51,604 nt of DNA from Limisphaerales bacterium. Lineage in GTDB: Bacteria > Verrucomicrobiota > Verrucomicrobiia > Limisphaerales > UBA1096. How positions within the stretch are numbered: the first letter of the stretch is position 1; each line of letters starts with the position of its first letter. The DNA is taken from positions 1-51,604 of the forward strand of contig SHAK01000014.1 of NCBI GenBank assembly GCA_004213515.1. The letters run 5' to 3'. Below the pieces are notes generated by a model. It made no database searches, had not been told where the DNA came from, and worked only from the letters and a program-made list of their open reading frames with translations. A program made the position numbers and the translations under genes. Below, one piece after another: positions 44,165 through 51,604 of this stretch.

Positions 44165-44785
44165 ATGTTTCGTGATATTTCATATTCAATATTTGTTATC
44201 ATCTTTTTAGGGATGGTGATGCATATCGTTGCTGATTTAGTAAAGGGAAAGTTTGATTCCAAAAGTAAAGGTCAACTCCATAAATTTTGGTGGATTGGTT
44301 GGAGCAATGGTCTTAGTTGTTTTAGTAAGTTGAAAAGGATTGTTCTTATTGTTGCTGTTACATGTTTGATAGTAATGTTTATAACCGCTTTCTCAGGCCG
44401 TCTTGCGGCTAATCAACTAATGACAGGTTATATATTGATGATACATGTTGGTACTGCTCCTGTATTTATTGTATGCACAGTTTTTTTGATTGTTTCTTGG
44501 GGGTACCAATGTCGCCTGACTGAAAATGAATGGGGGGAGTTGTTAAATCGTATTATGCTTAAGCCTGCCAGTCATGAGAACTCGATGCTTTTTCTTAAAT
44601 TAACATTTTGGTTTTCAATGGGGCTAAGTGTTCCGGTTAGTTTATCAATGCTTGCAAGTATGTTTACAATATTTGGCACTCATGGTCAGGAAGTGCTTTT
44701 TAATATCCATCAGTATACAAGTCTGGCATTAGTCTCTTCAGTTGTTATTCATTTATATCTATTGCTTCGCAATCAGTATAAGTAA
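44165..44785 (+). CDS. membrane cytochrome b-like subunit
   Basis: About five hydrophobic helices and three or four histidines placed in or near them: H20 in VMHIVAD, the H in LMIHVGTAP near 98, and H185 and the H in VVIHLYLLL, two turns on, in the last helix. The last pair, about 14 residues apart, is the kind of spacing seen in b-type haem proteins of formate dehydrogenase and thiosulfate reductase. The position, 15 bases behind the seven-haem cytochrome gene, suggests a quinol-oxidising or -reducing partner. I do not recognise a named family, so the cytochrome b call is inference from helices and histidines. Confidence 0.66.
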   Translation: MFRDISYSIFVIIFLGMVMHIVADLVKGKFDSKSKGQLHKFWWIGWSNGLSCFSKLKRIVLIVAVTCLIVMFITAFSGRLAANQLMTGYILMIHVGTAPVFIVCTVFLIVSWGYQCRLTENEWGELLNRIMLKPASHENSMLFLKLTFWFSMGLSVPVSLSMLASMFTIFGTHGQEVLFNIHQYTSLALVSSVVIHLYLLLRNQYK

Positions 44786-44788
44786 ATT

Positions 44789-44809
44789 GAACTTTCTAAG
44801 TTAAAGTTC
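44789..44809. terminator. possible bidirectional terminator between convergent genes
   Basis: GAACTTT and AAAGTTC pair over 7 bp with a 7-base loop between the convergent stops of the cytochrome b-like gene and gtrA-like gene. The flanking T-runs are weak, so it is a candidate only. Confidence 0.35.
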
Positions 44810-44812
44810 TTC

Positions 44813-45274
44813 CTATTGGTAAACGTAAAACCGGTACCAAAGAAAATTCCAAATTAAACTGCAACCTGTAGCGATTAGTTTAACTGTGTTTTTACTAATA
44901 AAAGATTCACTCCAGTTTTTTGTAGGATTTATTTTGTTGATTAAGGTGTAAGCTGTTCTTGACGGGCTATTCCAAATATTTGTTGTTATATATATAGCGA
45001 GATTTTGGATTATATATAGAGATGTTGCTGTTACTAAAATAAACTTCGTTGCTTGGTCATAAGTGTTAAGTGCTGTGGGTTGGAAAACGAAAAAGTTTGC
45101 ACTAAAACTGAAAGCCATTGCAATAGAAGTTGAACAAATATTAGATGGTATTCGAGGCATCTTTTTTGTTAGAAGATTATATATAATAAAATCAATAGCA
45201 GTATTTATCGCGCCAACAAAACTGAAGAGCACAACCTGCCATGTGATTGATTGGTATGTGATATCTAATAACAT
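44813..45274 (-). CDS. GtrA family membrane protein
   Basis: A small protein (153 aa) with four membrane helices, the usual GtrA design: SFVGAINTAIDFIIYNLLTK near 19-38, AMAFSFSANFFVFQPTAL near 53-70, a pair in the middle and a final LIWNFLWYRFYVYQ. GtrA-like proteins move lipid-linked sugars across the inner membrane or help modify surface polysaccharide. No nearby GtrB, so the partner is elsewhere. It converges with the cytochrome b-like gene and diverges from the Gfo/Idh gene at 45410. Confidence 0.9.
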   Translation of the reverse strand: MLLDITYQSITWQVVLFSFVGAINTAIDFIIYNLLTKKMPRIPSNICSTSIAMAFSFSANFFVFQPTALNTYDQATKFILVTATSLYIIQNLAIYITTNIWNSPSRTAYTLINKINPTKNWSESFISKNTVKLIATGCSLIWNFLWYRFYVYQ

Positions 45275-45409
45275 TATATTCTTAAGCAGGCGCCAAAAGT
45301 ATTTTGTCTAAATCTTATGGATGTCAATGGTTCTCGGTGTGTTTTGCCTTGCGCATAAGTGATCTTGTCGTCATTTTTTTAAAAAGCATTAGGTAATATT
45401 TAATTAATT

Positions 45410-46783
45410 ATGAAAAGACGTTCTTTTTTAATGAAATCTTCCGCAGCTGCCTTCGGGTTTCAGTTTGTAGGAAGCCACGTTTTACGCGCTGCAAAAGGTG
45501 CCAATACCCCAAATAACAAGATTCGTATAGCTGCTATTGGTTGTGGCGGAAGAGGTGGGGCGAATTTAGGTGCAATGGCAGGTGAAGATATTGTTGCTTT
45601 ATGCGATGTAGATGATCGTCGTGCTGCACATTCATTTAAAAAATTTCCTAAAGCTAAGAGATTTAAAGACTTTAGGCGTATGTACGATGCAATGGGTGAT
45701 CAGATTGATGCGGTTTTAGTTGCCACTCCTGATCATACTCATGCTGTTCAAATCATGGGTGCTATTGGTCGAGGTAAACATGTTTATTCAGAAAAGCCTT
45801 TAGCTCATTCTGTTGCTGAAGTTCGTACTTTAACTAAAGCTGCAAAGGAAAAAGGGGTTATAACCCAAGTTGGAAATCAAGGTCATTCTTCTGAGCACAT
45901 TAGGCTCTTTTGTGAAATGATTTGGGCTGGTGCAATTGGCAATGTTTCAGAAGTACATTGCGGTTGTGATGCATTCAAAAATGTTTATTGTCAGATAGAT
46001 AAACAAAAAGCTCTTGAGACTGAAGAGCATGAGGTTCCAGAGGGCCTTGATTGGGATTTATGGTTGGGCCCTGCTGCAGATAGAGCCTATAACCCTGCAT
46101 ATCTTCCTTTTAATTGGCGCGGTTTTTCTGCATTTGGTAGTGGCTGTATTGGGGACTGGATATGTCACGTCCTTGATCCTTCATTTTGGGCATTAGATCT
46201 TGGCATGCCTACTGCGATTACAGCTGACACAAAAGGTTATGACCCTAAGAAACACTCTGATTTTTATCCAAAAGGAACAAAAATCACTTATGAATTTCCT
46301 GCCAAAGGTGAAAGGGGGCCAGTGAAAATGGTATGGTATGATGGAGATTATTCAATTCCTCAACCAGATGAGTTGGCAGCTGAAAAGCGTAAAGTTGTAG
46401 GAACTGGCGCTGTAGTTATTGGTGATGAAGGAAAGATTATGCACGGTTCACACGGAGCTGGAGGTTGCAGAATTATTCCTGAAGCAAAGATGCGAGAATT
46501 TGGAAGACCTGATAAAAAGATACCAAGGGTTAATGGTCATCAAAAAGATTGGCTCGATTCAGTGCGAGCTAATAAAGAGGCAGGTTCTCCATTTGAGTAT
46601 GGTGGTGCATTAAGCGAAATTGGCCTTCTTGGAATGATTGCAATTCAGAGGACATGGGGTTCTGCTGATTCAGCCAGAACTGGATTGAGATTAGAGTGGG
46701 ATGCAGAGAAAATGAAGTTCACTAACGATGATGAAGCTAATAAGCTCGTTAATCCAGCTTATAGAACTGGTTGGAAGCTTTAA
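45410..46783 (+). CDS. Gfo/Idh/MocA family oxidoreductase, Tat-exported
   Basis: Tat signal KRRSFLMKSSAAAFGFQF near 2-19 with cleavage near LRAAKG. Rossmann motif IRIAAIGCGGRGGANLGAMA near 38-57, EKPLAHSVAE near 128-137 with the normal Lys-Pro pair, and GSGCIGDWICHVLDPSFW near 243-260 carrying the catalytic His. The 457-aa length, with a long C-terminal region, matches the secreted group common in Planctomycetota/Verrucomicrobiota. A strong terminator follows at 46802, so it is monocistronic or the last gene of its unit. Substrate unknown; likely a sugar or cyclitol. Confidence 0.9.
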   Translation: MKRRSFLMKSSAAAFGFQFVGSHVLRAAKGANTPNNKIRIAAIGCGGRGGANLGAMAGEDIVALCDVDDRRAAHSFKKFPKAKRFKDFRRMYDAMGDQIDAVLVATPDHTHAVQIMGAIGRGKHVYSEKPLAHSVAEVRTLTKAAKEKGVITQVGNQGHSSEHIRLFCEMIWAGAIGNVSEVHCGCDAFKNVYCQIDKQKALETEEHEVPEGLDWDLWLGPAADRAYNPAYLPFNWRGFSAFGSGCIGDWICHVLDPSFWALDLGMPTAITADTKGYDPKKHSDFYPKGTKITYEFPAKGERGPVKMVWYDGDYSIPQPDELAAEKRKVVGTGAVVIGDEGKIMHGSHGAGGCRIIPEAKMREFGRPDKKIPRVNGHQKDWLDSVRANKEAGSPFEYGGALSEIGLLGMIAIQRTWGSADSARTGLRLEWDAEKMKFTNDDEANKLVNPAYRTGWKL

Positions 46784-46801
46784 TAGTATTTTTTGACACA
46801 T

Positions 46802-46842
46802 CGCTTGGCTGTATTTTTCTTCAGCCAAGCGTTTTTCTTTTC
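46802..46842 (+). terminator. intrinsic terminator after Gfo/Idh gene
   Basis: CGCTTGGCTG (46802-46811) pairs perfectly over 10 bp with CAGCCAAGCG (46822-46831) around a 10-base loop, and a T-rich run (TTTTTCTTTT) follows. This also shows that the next gene does not begin at 46793. Confidence 0.85.
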
Positions 46843-46879
46843 CTATTTACGATTAAATTATATTTTGTTATTAACGACA

Positions 46880-48400
46880 ATGCTTACTAGATTATTATTA
46901 ACGCTTGTATTTATAATTATTAGTGTCAAGCCACTCGCAAAAGTTCCTAACGTTTTATTTGTTATTTCTGATGATCAGTCATATCCGCATGCATCTGCTT
47001 ATGGTTGCCGTGGAATTAATACTCCAGGATTTGATAGGATAGCAAAAAATGGAGTTTTATTTAATAATGCTATTTCAGGTTCTCCAGGATGTAGTCCAAG
47101 TAGAGCATCAGTGTTGACTGGAAGATATCACTGGATGATTGAGCATGCAGGAACTCATGCTAGTACATTTAATAATAAATATTTTACATTTCCTGACCTT
47201 TTAGAAAAGTCGGGTTATTGGGTTGGGTATACAGGTAAAGGATGGGGTCCGGGTAAGTATAAAGATGGTGGTTTTAACCGTAATCCTGCTGGACCAATTT
47301 TTTCATCAAAAAAGAAAAATTCAAATATCAAAGGGATTTCATCAAATGACTACAGTGAAAACTTTAATGTTTTTTTGAATCAAAAGCCTGAAGATAAGCC
47401 TTTTTGTTTTTGGCTTGGGGGGCATGAGCCTCACAGAGTTTTCGAAAAAGGGATTGGGTTGAAAAGGGGTAAAAAATTAACCGATATTGATGTTCCAGCT
47501 TTCCTTCCTGACACATCTGAAATTAGAAGTGATATTCTTGATTATTATGTTGAGATCGAATGGTTTGATTCTCATTTAGACAAGATCTTATCTAAACTCG
47601 ATAATATGGGGGAGCTTGAAAATACAATTGTTATTGCTACTTCTGATAATGGGATGGCTTTTCCTCGAGCAAAAGCGAACTGTTATGAATTTGGTGTTCA
47701 TGTTCCATTAGCAATTATGTGGACTGATCGTTATAGTGGAAATCGAGTAGCAAATGATCCAGTTGGGTTTGTTGATTTAACAGCTACTATACTTGATGCT
47801 GCGAATGTGGTTCATCCAAATATTAACCGGCCAGAACTTGCTCCAATTGGTGATAGTTTAATACCTCTTCTGCTTTCCGGAAAATCAGGATATATAGATA
47901 AATCTCGGACACATGTTTATAGCGGAAGAGAGAGGCATTCTTCATCTCGTTTCAATAACTGGACTTATCCTCAACGTTGTTTACGAAGTGATGAATATAT
48001 TTATATTCGTAATTTTCGACCAGATCGTTGGCCAGCTGGAGATCCTCAAAAATTTGATTCAATTGGTAAGTTAGGAAAAATGCATGGCGGTTATCATGAT
48101 ATAGATGCATGCCCAACCATGGATTTCTTAATTGAAAATAGAAATCATCAAAAATATAAGCCCTTTTTTCATTTGTCTGTGAACAAACGACCAGGTGAAG
48201 AATTGTTTAACATAAAAAAAGACCCTTCATGCTTGAACAATCTTGCGCTTGATCCTGAATTTTTGAAAATTACACAAAAATACAGGAATGAGATGAATAA
48301 ATTTTTAAAGGCTACAGGTGACCCTCGAGCCAATGGAAATGGAGATATCTGGGAAAGTTATAAGCGATACAGTCGAATGAGATCTTTTCCAAGTCCTTGA
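46880..48400 (+). CDS. secreted sulfatase with CSPSR active site
   Basis: Signal peptide about 1-20. Metal motif VISDDQSYPHASAYG (D31, D32) is unusual because Ser-Tyr-Pro follows, resembling the N-sulfoglucosamine sulfohydrolase-like group. Formylglycine motif C71-S-P-S-R with VLTGRY, then GGHEPHR near 205, ATSDNGMAFPRAK near 257 and a C-terminal DPSCLNNLALDPEF near 455. Length 506 aa. ATG 46880 was chosen because the longer start at 46793 runs through a terminator hairpin. It converges with htpG, with a 6-base gap. Confidence 0.92.
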   Translation: MLTRLLLTLVFIIISVKPLAKVPNVLFVISDDQSYPHASAYGCRGINTPGFDRIAKNGVLFNNAISGSPGCSPSRASVLTGRYHWMIEHAGTHASTFNNKYFTFPDLLEKSGYWVGYTGKGWGPGKYKDGGFNRNPAGPIFSSKKKNSNIKGISSNDYSENFNVFLNQKPEDKPFCFWLGGHEPHRVFEKGIGLKRGKKLTDIDVPAFLPDTSEIRSDILDYYVEIEWFDSHLDKILSKLDNMGELENTIVIATSDNGMAFPRAKANCYEFGVHVPLAIMWTDRYSGNRVANDPVGFVDLTATILDAANVVHPNINRPELAPIGDSLIPLLLSGKSGYIDKSRTHVYSGRERHSSSRFNNWTYPQRCLRSDEYIYIRNFRPDRWPAGDPQKFDSIGKLGKMHGGYHDIDACPTMDFLIENRNHQKYKPFFHLSVNKRPGEELFNIKKDPSCLNNLALDPEFLKITQKYRNEMNKFLKATGDPRANGNGDIWESYKRYSRMRSFPSP

Positions 48401-48406
48401 TTTTAT

Positions 48407-50332
48407 TTAGCCAATCATTAAGTCGGTAATTAGCTTGGAGAATCTTACAGGGTCCTTTACTGCAACCCCTTCAGTTAGTAATGCTTGATTGTGCAAAAGT
48501 TCCGAAAAATCACTAACCTTAGAATCCTTTTTATCTGATTCAAAAATTTTATTCATTTTTTCAATTACAGGGTGATTAGGATTAATCTCTAGAATTCTCT
48601 TAACTTCCGGAACAGGTTGATTCATAGCAGCAAAAATTCTTTCCATCTGAGGATTGATGTCGCCTTCGTCGGTAACAAGGCAACTTGGGCTATCTGTTAA
48701 TCGATTTGATAATCTAACTTCTTTGACATCTTCTTTTAAAGACTCTTCGATCTTCTTGATAAGGTTTTTGTATTTTCCAGTAACTTCTTTTTTTTGTTCT
48801 TCAGCTATTTTCTTTTCTTCTTCAGTTCCTAGATCGATATCTCCTTGAGCAATTGATTTAAGGCTTTTGTCTGAGTATTCACCAAAACCTGGCAGGATGA
48901 ATTCATCAACAGGTTCGGTCATGAACAAGACCTCTACATCTTTCTTTTTAAAAACCTCCAAGTGTGGCGAATTATCTACTGTTGCCCTTGAATCTCCGGT
49001 TAGAAAATAAATATTTTTTTGGTCGGGTATCATGCGTTCAGTATATTCTTTTAATGATATATATTCTCCCGGCTTAGTTTTACTGCTTTCATATAGAAGT
49101 AGATCTTTAATCTTATCCTTGTTTGTTGGATCAACTTCAATTCCTTCTTTGATAACTTTACCGAATTCTTTATAAAAATTAATGTAGTCTTCTTTAGACT
49201 TTTTCATCATTCCCTTAAGGGTAGTAAGGATCTTGCTAGTAACGTTTTTCTCGATTTTTTTAATTATCAAGTCTTCCTGTAAGATTTCCCTAGATACATT
49301 TAGTGGTAGGTCGTTAGACTCAACAACCCCTTTTACGAAACGGAGATAACGTGGAACTAGTGCTTCGCAGTTGTCCATAATGAAAACGCGTTTTACGTAT
49401 AAATTGATACCGTGTTTGATTCCTTCATGTTGAAACATATCAAAAGGAGTCTTTGAGGGTAAGTAGAGAAGGGCCTTGAATTCTAGAGTGCCTTCAGCAG
49501 AGTAATGTATGGTTTTAAATGGATCTGTATAGTCGTGAGAAATATGTTTGTAAAAATCATTATATTCATCTTTCTTTACTTCGCTTTTAGGGCGCATCCA
49601 GATTGCCTTCATGGAGTTTAGTGTTTCCTCTGTGATGGTAACCTTTTTTTCAACTCCTTCCTTGGGTTTGCCTTCTTCATCTAACTCAGGCTCTTCTCGG
49701 GTAATGTCCATGAGTATAGGATACTCTACAAAATCAGAGTATTTCTTTATTATTTCACGAAGTCGGAATTCAACAATATAATCTCTGCAATCTTCCTTTA
49801 GAGAAAGAGTAATCTCTGTGCCGTTCTTATCTCGTCCTCCTTCAGTAATTTCATATGATCCATCTCCAGATGATTCCCAGGTCCATGACTCGTCACTTCC
49901 AGCTGGGCGAGTTTTGAGGGTTACTTTATCAGCGACCATGAAAGCTGAGTAAAAACCAACTCCAAATTGTCCAATTAGTTCAGGATTGTCAGAAGAGTTT
50001 CCCTTTTTAATCTCTTCCATAAATCTGCGGGTACCTGAACTTGCGATAGTGCCTATGTTAGCTTCCAATTCGTCTTTGGTCATGCCTATCCCGTTATCCT
50101 CTATTATCAGAGTTTTTGCATCATTGTCGGTAAAGAGCTTAATGCGAAAATCTGTCTGGTCTTTGAGGAGTTTTTTATCTGAAAGGGCGTTAAATCTTAA
50201 CTTGTCAATTGCATCAGAACCGTTGCTGATTAATTCGCGCAAAAATATATCCTTATTCGAATATAGGGAATGTATAACTAAGTCCAAAAGCTGTTGGACT
50301 TCCGTTTTGAATTCTTTCTTTTCAGTGGCCAT
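48407..50332 (-). CDS. htpG: chaperone HtpG (Hsp90)
   Basis: ATP-dependent cytosolic chaperone dimer. The start KKEFKTEVQQLLDLVIHSLY, the GHKL ATP-binding motifs SNGSDAIDKLRF near 36-47, DNGIGMTKDEL near 78-88 and GQFGVGFYSAFMVADKV near 119-135, and the middle-domain arginine in LPLNVSREILQED near 331-343 are all present. 641 residues, normal for bacteria (E. coli 624). Upstream (50333-50493) I see no CIRCE element, so if heat-induced the control must be by another system. Confidence 0.97.
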   Translation of the reverse strand: MATEKKEFKTEVQQLLDLVIHSLYSNKDIFLRELISNGSDAIDKLRFNALSDKKLLKDQTDFRIKLFTDNDAKTLIIEDNGIGMTKDELEANIGTIASSGTRRFMEEIKKGNSSDNPELIGQFGVGFYSAFMVADKVTLKTRPAGSDESWTWESSGDGSYEITEGGRDKNGTEITLSLKEDCRDYIVEFRLREIIKKYSDFVEYPILMDITREEPELDEEGKPKEGVEKKVTITEETLNSMKAIWMRPKSEVKKDEYNDFYKHISHDYTDPFKTIHYSAEGTLEFKALLYLPSKTPFDMFQHEGIKHGINLYVKRVFIMDNCEALVPRYLRFVKGVVESNDLPLNVSREILQEDLIIKKIEKNVTSKILTTLKGMMKKSKEDYINFYKEFGKVIKEGIEVDPTNKDKIKDLLLYESSKTKPGEYISLKEYTERMIPDQKNIYFLTGDSRATVDNSPHLEVFKKKDVEVLFMTEPVDEFILPGFGEYSDKSLKSIAQGDIDLGTEEEKKIAEEQKKEVTGKYKNLIKKIEESLKEDVKEVRLSNRLTDSPSCLVTDEGDINPQMERIFAAMNQPVPEVKRILEINPNHPVIEKMNKIFESDKKDSKVSDFSELLHNQALLTEGVAVKDPVRFSKLITDLMIG

Positions 50333-50493
50333 GGTTACTTAATTAAAAGCGCGCGCACAATAAAACGTTTTAGTGAGCAAACTGCAAGCGTTTTGAGAAT
50401 GTTTAATTGTTTATTAGGTTTTGCTTCACCGTCTAAATCCTACAATGTAGATTTGTTTCACTTTTTAATGATTTCCTTTAAAATCAGAATAAA

Positions 50494-51333
50494 ATGATCA
50501 ATTTAGTTAATCGTTTTACTGGCAGCGTAGATATTTCTCCAGCTTTTAAGCCGAGGCCTAATATTAAACATGTAGTGTTTGATTTTGACGGCACTATATC
50601 TTTAATTCGTGAAGGATGGCCTGAAATTATGCTCCCAATGTTTGAAGAGCTTCTACCTCATGTTGATACGGACACCCCTGAATCAGTGAGAAAAATGCTA
50701 TTTAACGATATAATGACTCTTAACGGGAAACAAACTATCTACCAAATGATTCGCTTTTGTGAGCGAGTTGCTGAAAGAGCAGGTGTTCCTGAAGATCCAA
50801 TTTATTATAAGCGGGAATATTTACGTAGATTGGAAAATAAAATCAATGGCCGAATTGAGGGTCTGCTAAATAAAGAAACGACACCTGAAAAGTTTTTACT
50901 TCATGGAGTCTTGGATCTTTTAAATCAATTAGAAAAATGTGGATTTAGTTTGTATTTAGCAAGTGGAACGGATGAGCAATATGTTAAACGAGAAGCAAAA
51001 CTCCTCGGAGTTTCAGACTTTTTTGGGGAGCATATTTATGGAGCATTGGATGATTATAAAAGCTTTTCTAAACAAAAAGTAATTAAGCAGATTTTAAAAG
51101 ATAACTCTGTCTCCGGAGATAGTCTTTTAGTTTTCGGCGATGGTTATGTTGAAATAGAAAATTGTAAAAGTGTGGGCGGGTTAGCAATTGCAGTAGCAAG
51201 TGATGAGGCAAACAATGGTAGTGGTAAGTTTGACGACTGGAAACATAAACGACTTCTTAGTGTTGGGGCTGATATAGTTGTTCCAGATTATAGAGACTCA
51301 GCTGTTTTATTAGAGGTTATTAAAGGAAAATGA
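50494..51333 (+). CDS. HAD-superfamily phosphatase (phosphoglycolate-phosphatase-like)
   Basis: Haloacid dehalogenase fold. The nucleophile motif VVFDFDGTIS has D30 and D32. A helical cap covers about 40-150. Motif II is LYLASGT near 158-164, motif III includes the lysine in DDYKSFSKQKVIKQ near 197-210, and motif IV is VFGDGYVEIENCKSVGGLAI near 223-242. Probably hydrolyses a small phosphate ester in the cytosol. Its gene overlaps the next by 4 bases (ATGA), so the two products probably act in one pathway, which is not identifiable from the part seen. Substrate unknown. Confidence 0.85.
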   Translation: MINLVNRFTGSVDISPAFKPRPNIKHVVFDFDGTISLIREGWPEIMLPMFEELLPHVDTDTPESVRKMLFNDIMTLNGKQTIYQMIRFCERVAERAGVPEDPIYYKREYLRRLENKINGRIEGLLNKETTPEKFLLHGVLDLLNQLEKCGFSLYLASGTDEQYVKREAKLLGVSDFFGEHIYGALDDYKSFSKQKVIKQILKDNSVSGDSLLVFGDGYVEIENCKSVGGLAIAVASDEANNGSGKFDDWKHKRLLSVGADIVVPDYRDSAVLLEVIKGK

Positions 51334-51604
51334 TTGGTGGAAAATTAGATACCCGAAATATTAAGCCATTACCATTATCAAAACGAAAAAGTTTTTTCGG
51401 AATTGATGAAGTTATGGTTCCTATTGAAGAAGAGCCAAAACCCGTAAGTGCATCGATAAATAGCCAAATTCAAAATTGTGCTAATAAAATCTGTGATGCT
51501 CGATCAAGAGGGGCATCCGTTATGTTAATATACGGTGCGCATTTAATAAAAAATGGTGCGGCATATTTGATAGATGATTTTTTAAAGAATGATAAGCTAA
51601 CTCA
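51330..51604 (+). CDS. conserved hypothetical protein, cut by window end
   Basis: ATG 51330 overlaps the HAD gene stop (ATGA). About 91 residues are visible. The protein starts MIGGKLDTRNIKPLPLSKRK, has no signal peptide, and includes VMLIYGAHLIKNGAAYLIDD (about 64-83), a patch that recalls a conserved family of unknown function related in fold to deoxyhypusine synthase. That likeness is from memory and weak. The coupling to a HAD phosphatase suggests small-molecule metabolism. The rest of the gene lies outside this window. Confidence 0.7.
   Translation, partial: MIGGKLDTRNIKPLPLSKRKSFFGIDEVMVPIEEEPKPVSASINSQIQNCANKICDARSRGASVMLIYGAHLIKNGAAYLIDDFLKNDKLT

Noticed and set aside
46793-46879. 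longer start for the last sulfatase
   Set aside because: It would run through a perfect terminator hairpin at 46802-46842, and ATG 46880 already gives a signal peptide.
50333-50493. CIRCE or other heat-shock operator before htpG
   Set aside because: No TTAGCACTC-N9-GAGTGCTAA inverted repeat or close variant is visible.
1-51604. CRISPR array, IS element or prophage
   Set aside because: No regularly spaced direct repeats, transposase, integrase or structural phage gene was seen on either strand.

Overview
The window looks like a chromosomal segment from a free-living, probably marine member of the PVC superphylum, most likely Verrucomicrobiota, with Planctomycetota or Lentisphaerota as alternatives. 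The reasons are family content: a DUF1549/DUF1553 cytochrome-like protein followed by a DUF1501 protein, three DUF1080-type or similar secreted glycan-fold proteins, a PVC-type haem-binding dehydrogenase, three Tat-exported Gfo/Idh/MocA oxidoreductases and seven secreted sulfatases. The DNA is AT-rich by eye (60-base lines counted by hand gave 16-35 G+C). Start codons are often GTG or TTG, and many genes overlap by 4 bases. I saw no phage, IS element or CRISPR.

Layout. 1-410: tRNA-His on the minus strand. 412-5896: DUF1549/DUF1553, DUF1501 and PPC-domain operon. 5972-7338: tRNA-Pro, then a cluster of tiny membrane/lipoprotein genes around an ankyrin lipoprotein. 7405-9498: DUF1080 protein and a sulfatase, separated by a strong terminator. 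9520-12353 (minus): YdhR-like monooxygenase, RdgB and an ABC exporter. 12494-20841 (plus): Gfo/Idh oxidoreductase, PVC dehydrogenase, aldo/keto reductase, lipoprotein, HflX, A-type Fe-S carrier, HscB and a DUF1080 protein. 20895-30028 (minus): a seven-gene run of four sulfatases, a duplicated esterase, an SMP-30-like lactonase and a secreted beta-sandwich protein. 30085-35112 (minus): SRP RNA, MoeB-rhodanese, esterase, ankyrin lipoprotein, Dtd and a sulfatase. 35253-37314 (plus): an unknown protein and a sodium/solute symporter. 37408-44785 (plus): a discoidin-like protein, a GT39-like membrane protein, ApbE, Gfo/Idh, a seven-haem cytochrome c and a membrane cytochrome b-like protein. 44813-51604: GtrA, Gfo/Idh, a sulfatase, HtpG, a HAD phosphatase and a gene cut by the window edge.

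How the genes fit together. The theme is exported breakdown of sulfated, esterified polysaccharide: sulfatases remove sulfate, esterases remove acyl groups, DUF1080, SMP-30 and Gfo/Idh proteins handle sugars, lactones or keto-sugars, and a sodium symporter may import products. Two respiratory-looking modules add exported electron transfer: DUF1549/PVC cytochromes, and ApbE with a seven-haem cytochrome and a b-type membrane subunit. Housekeeping genes (rdgB, hflX, hscB, dtd, htpG, SRP RNA) are interspersed.

The best candidates for something not well described are the seven-haem cytochrome / cytochrome b / ApbE group at 39811-44785 and the sulfatase-esterase operon at 20895-30028.
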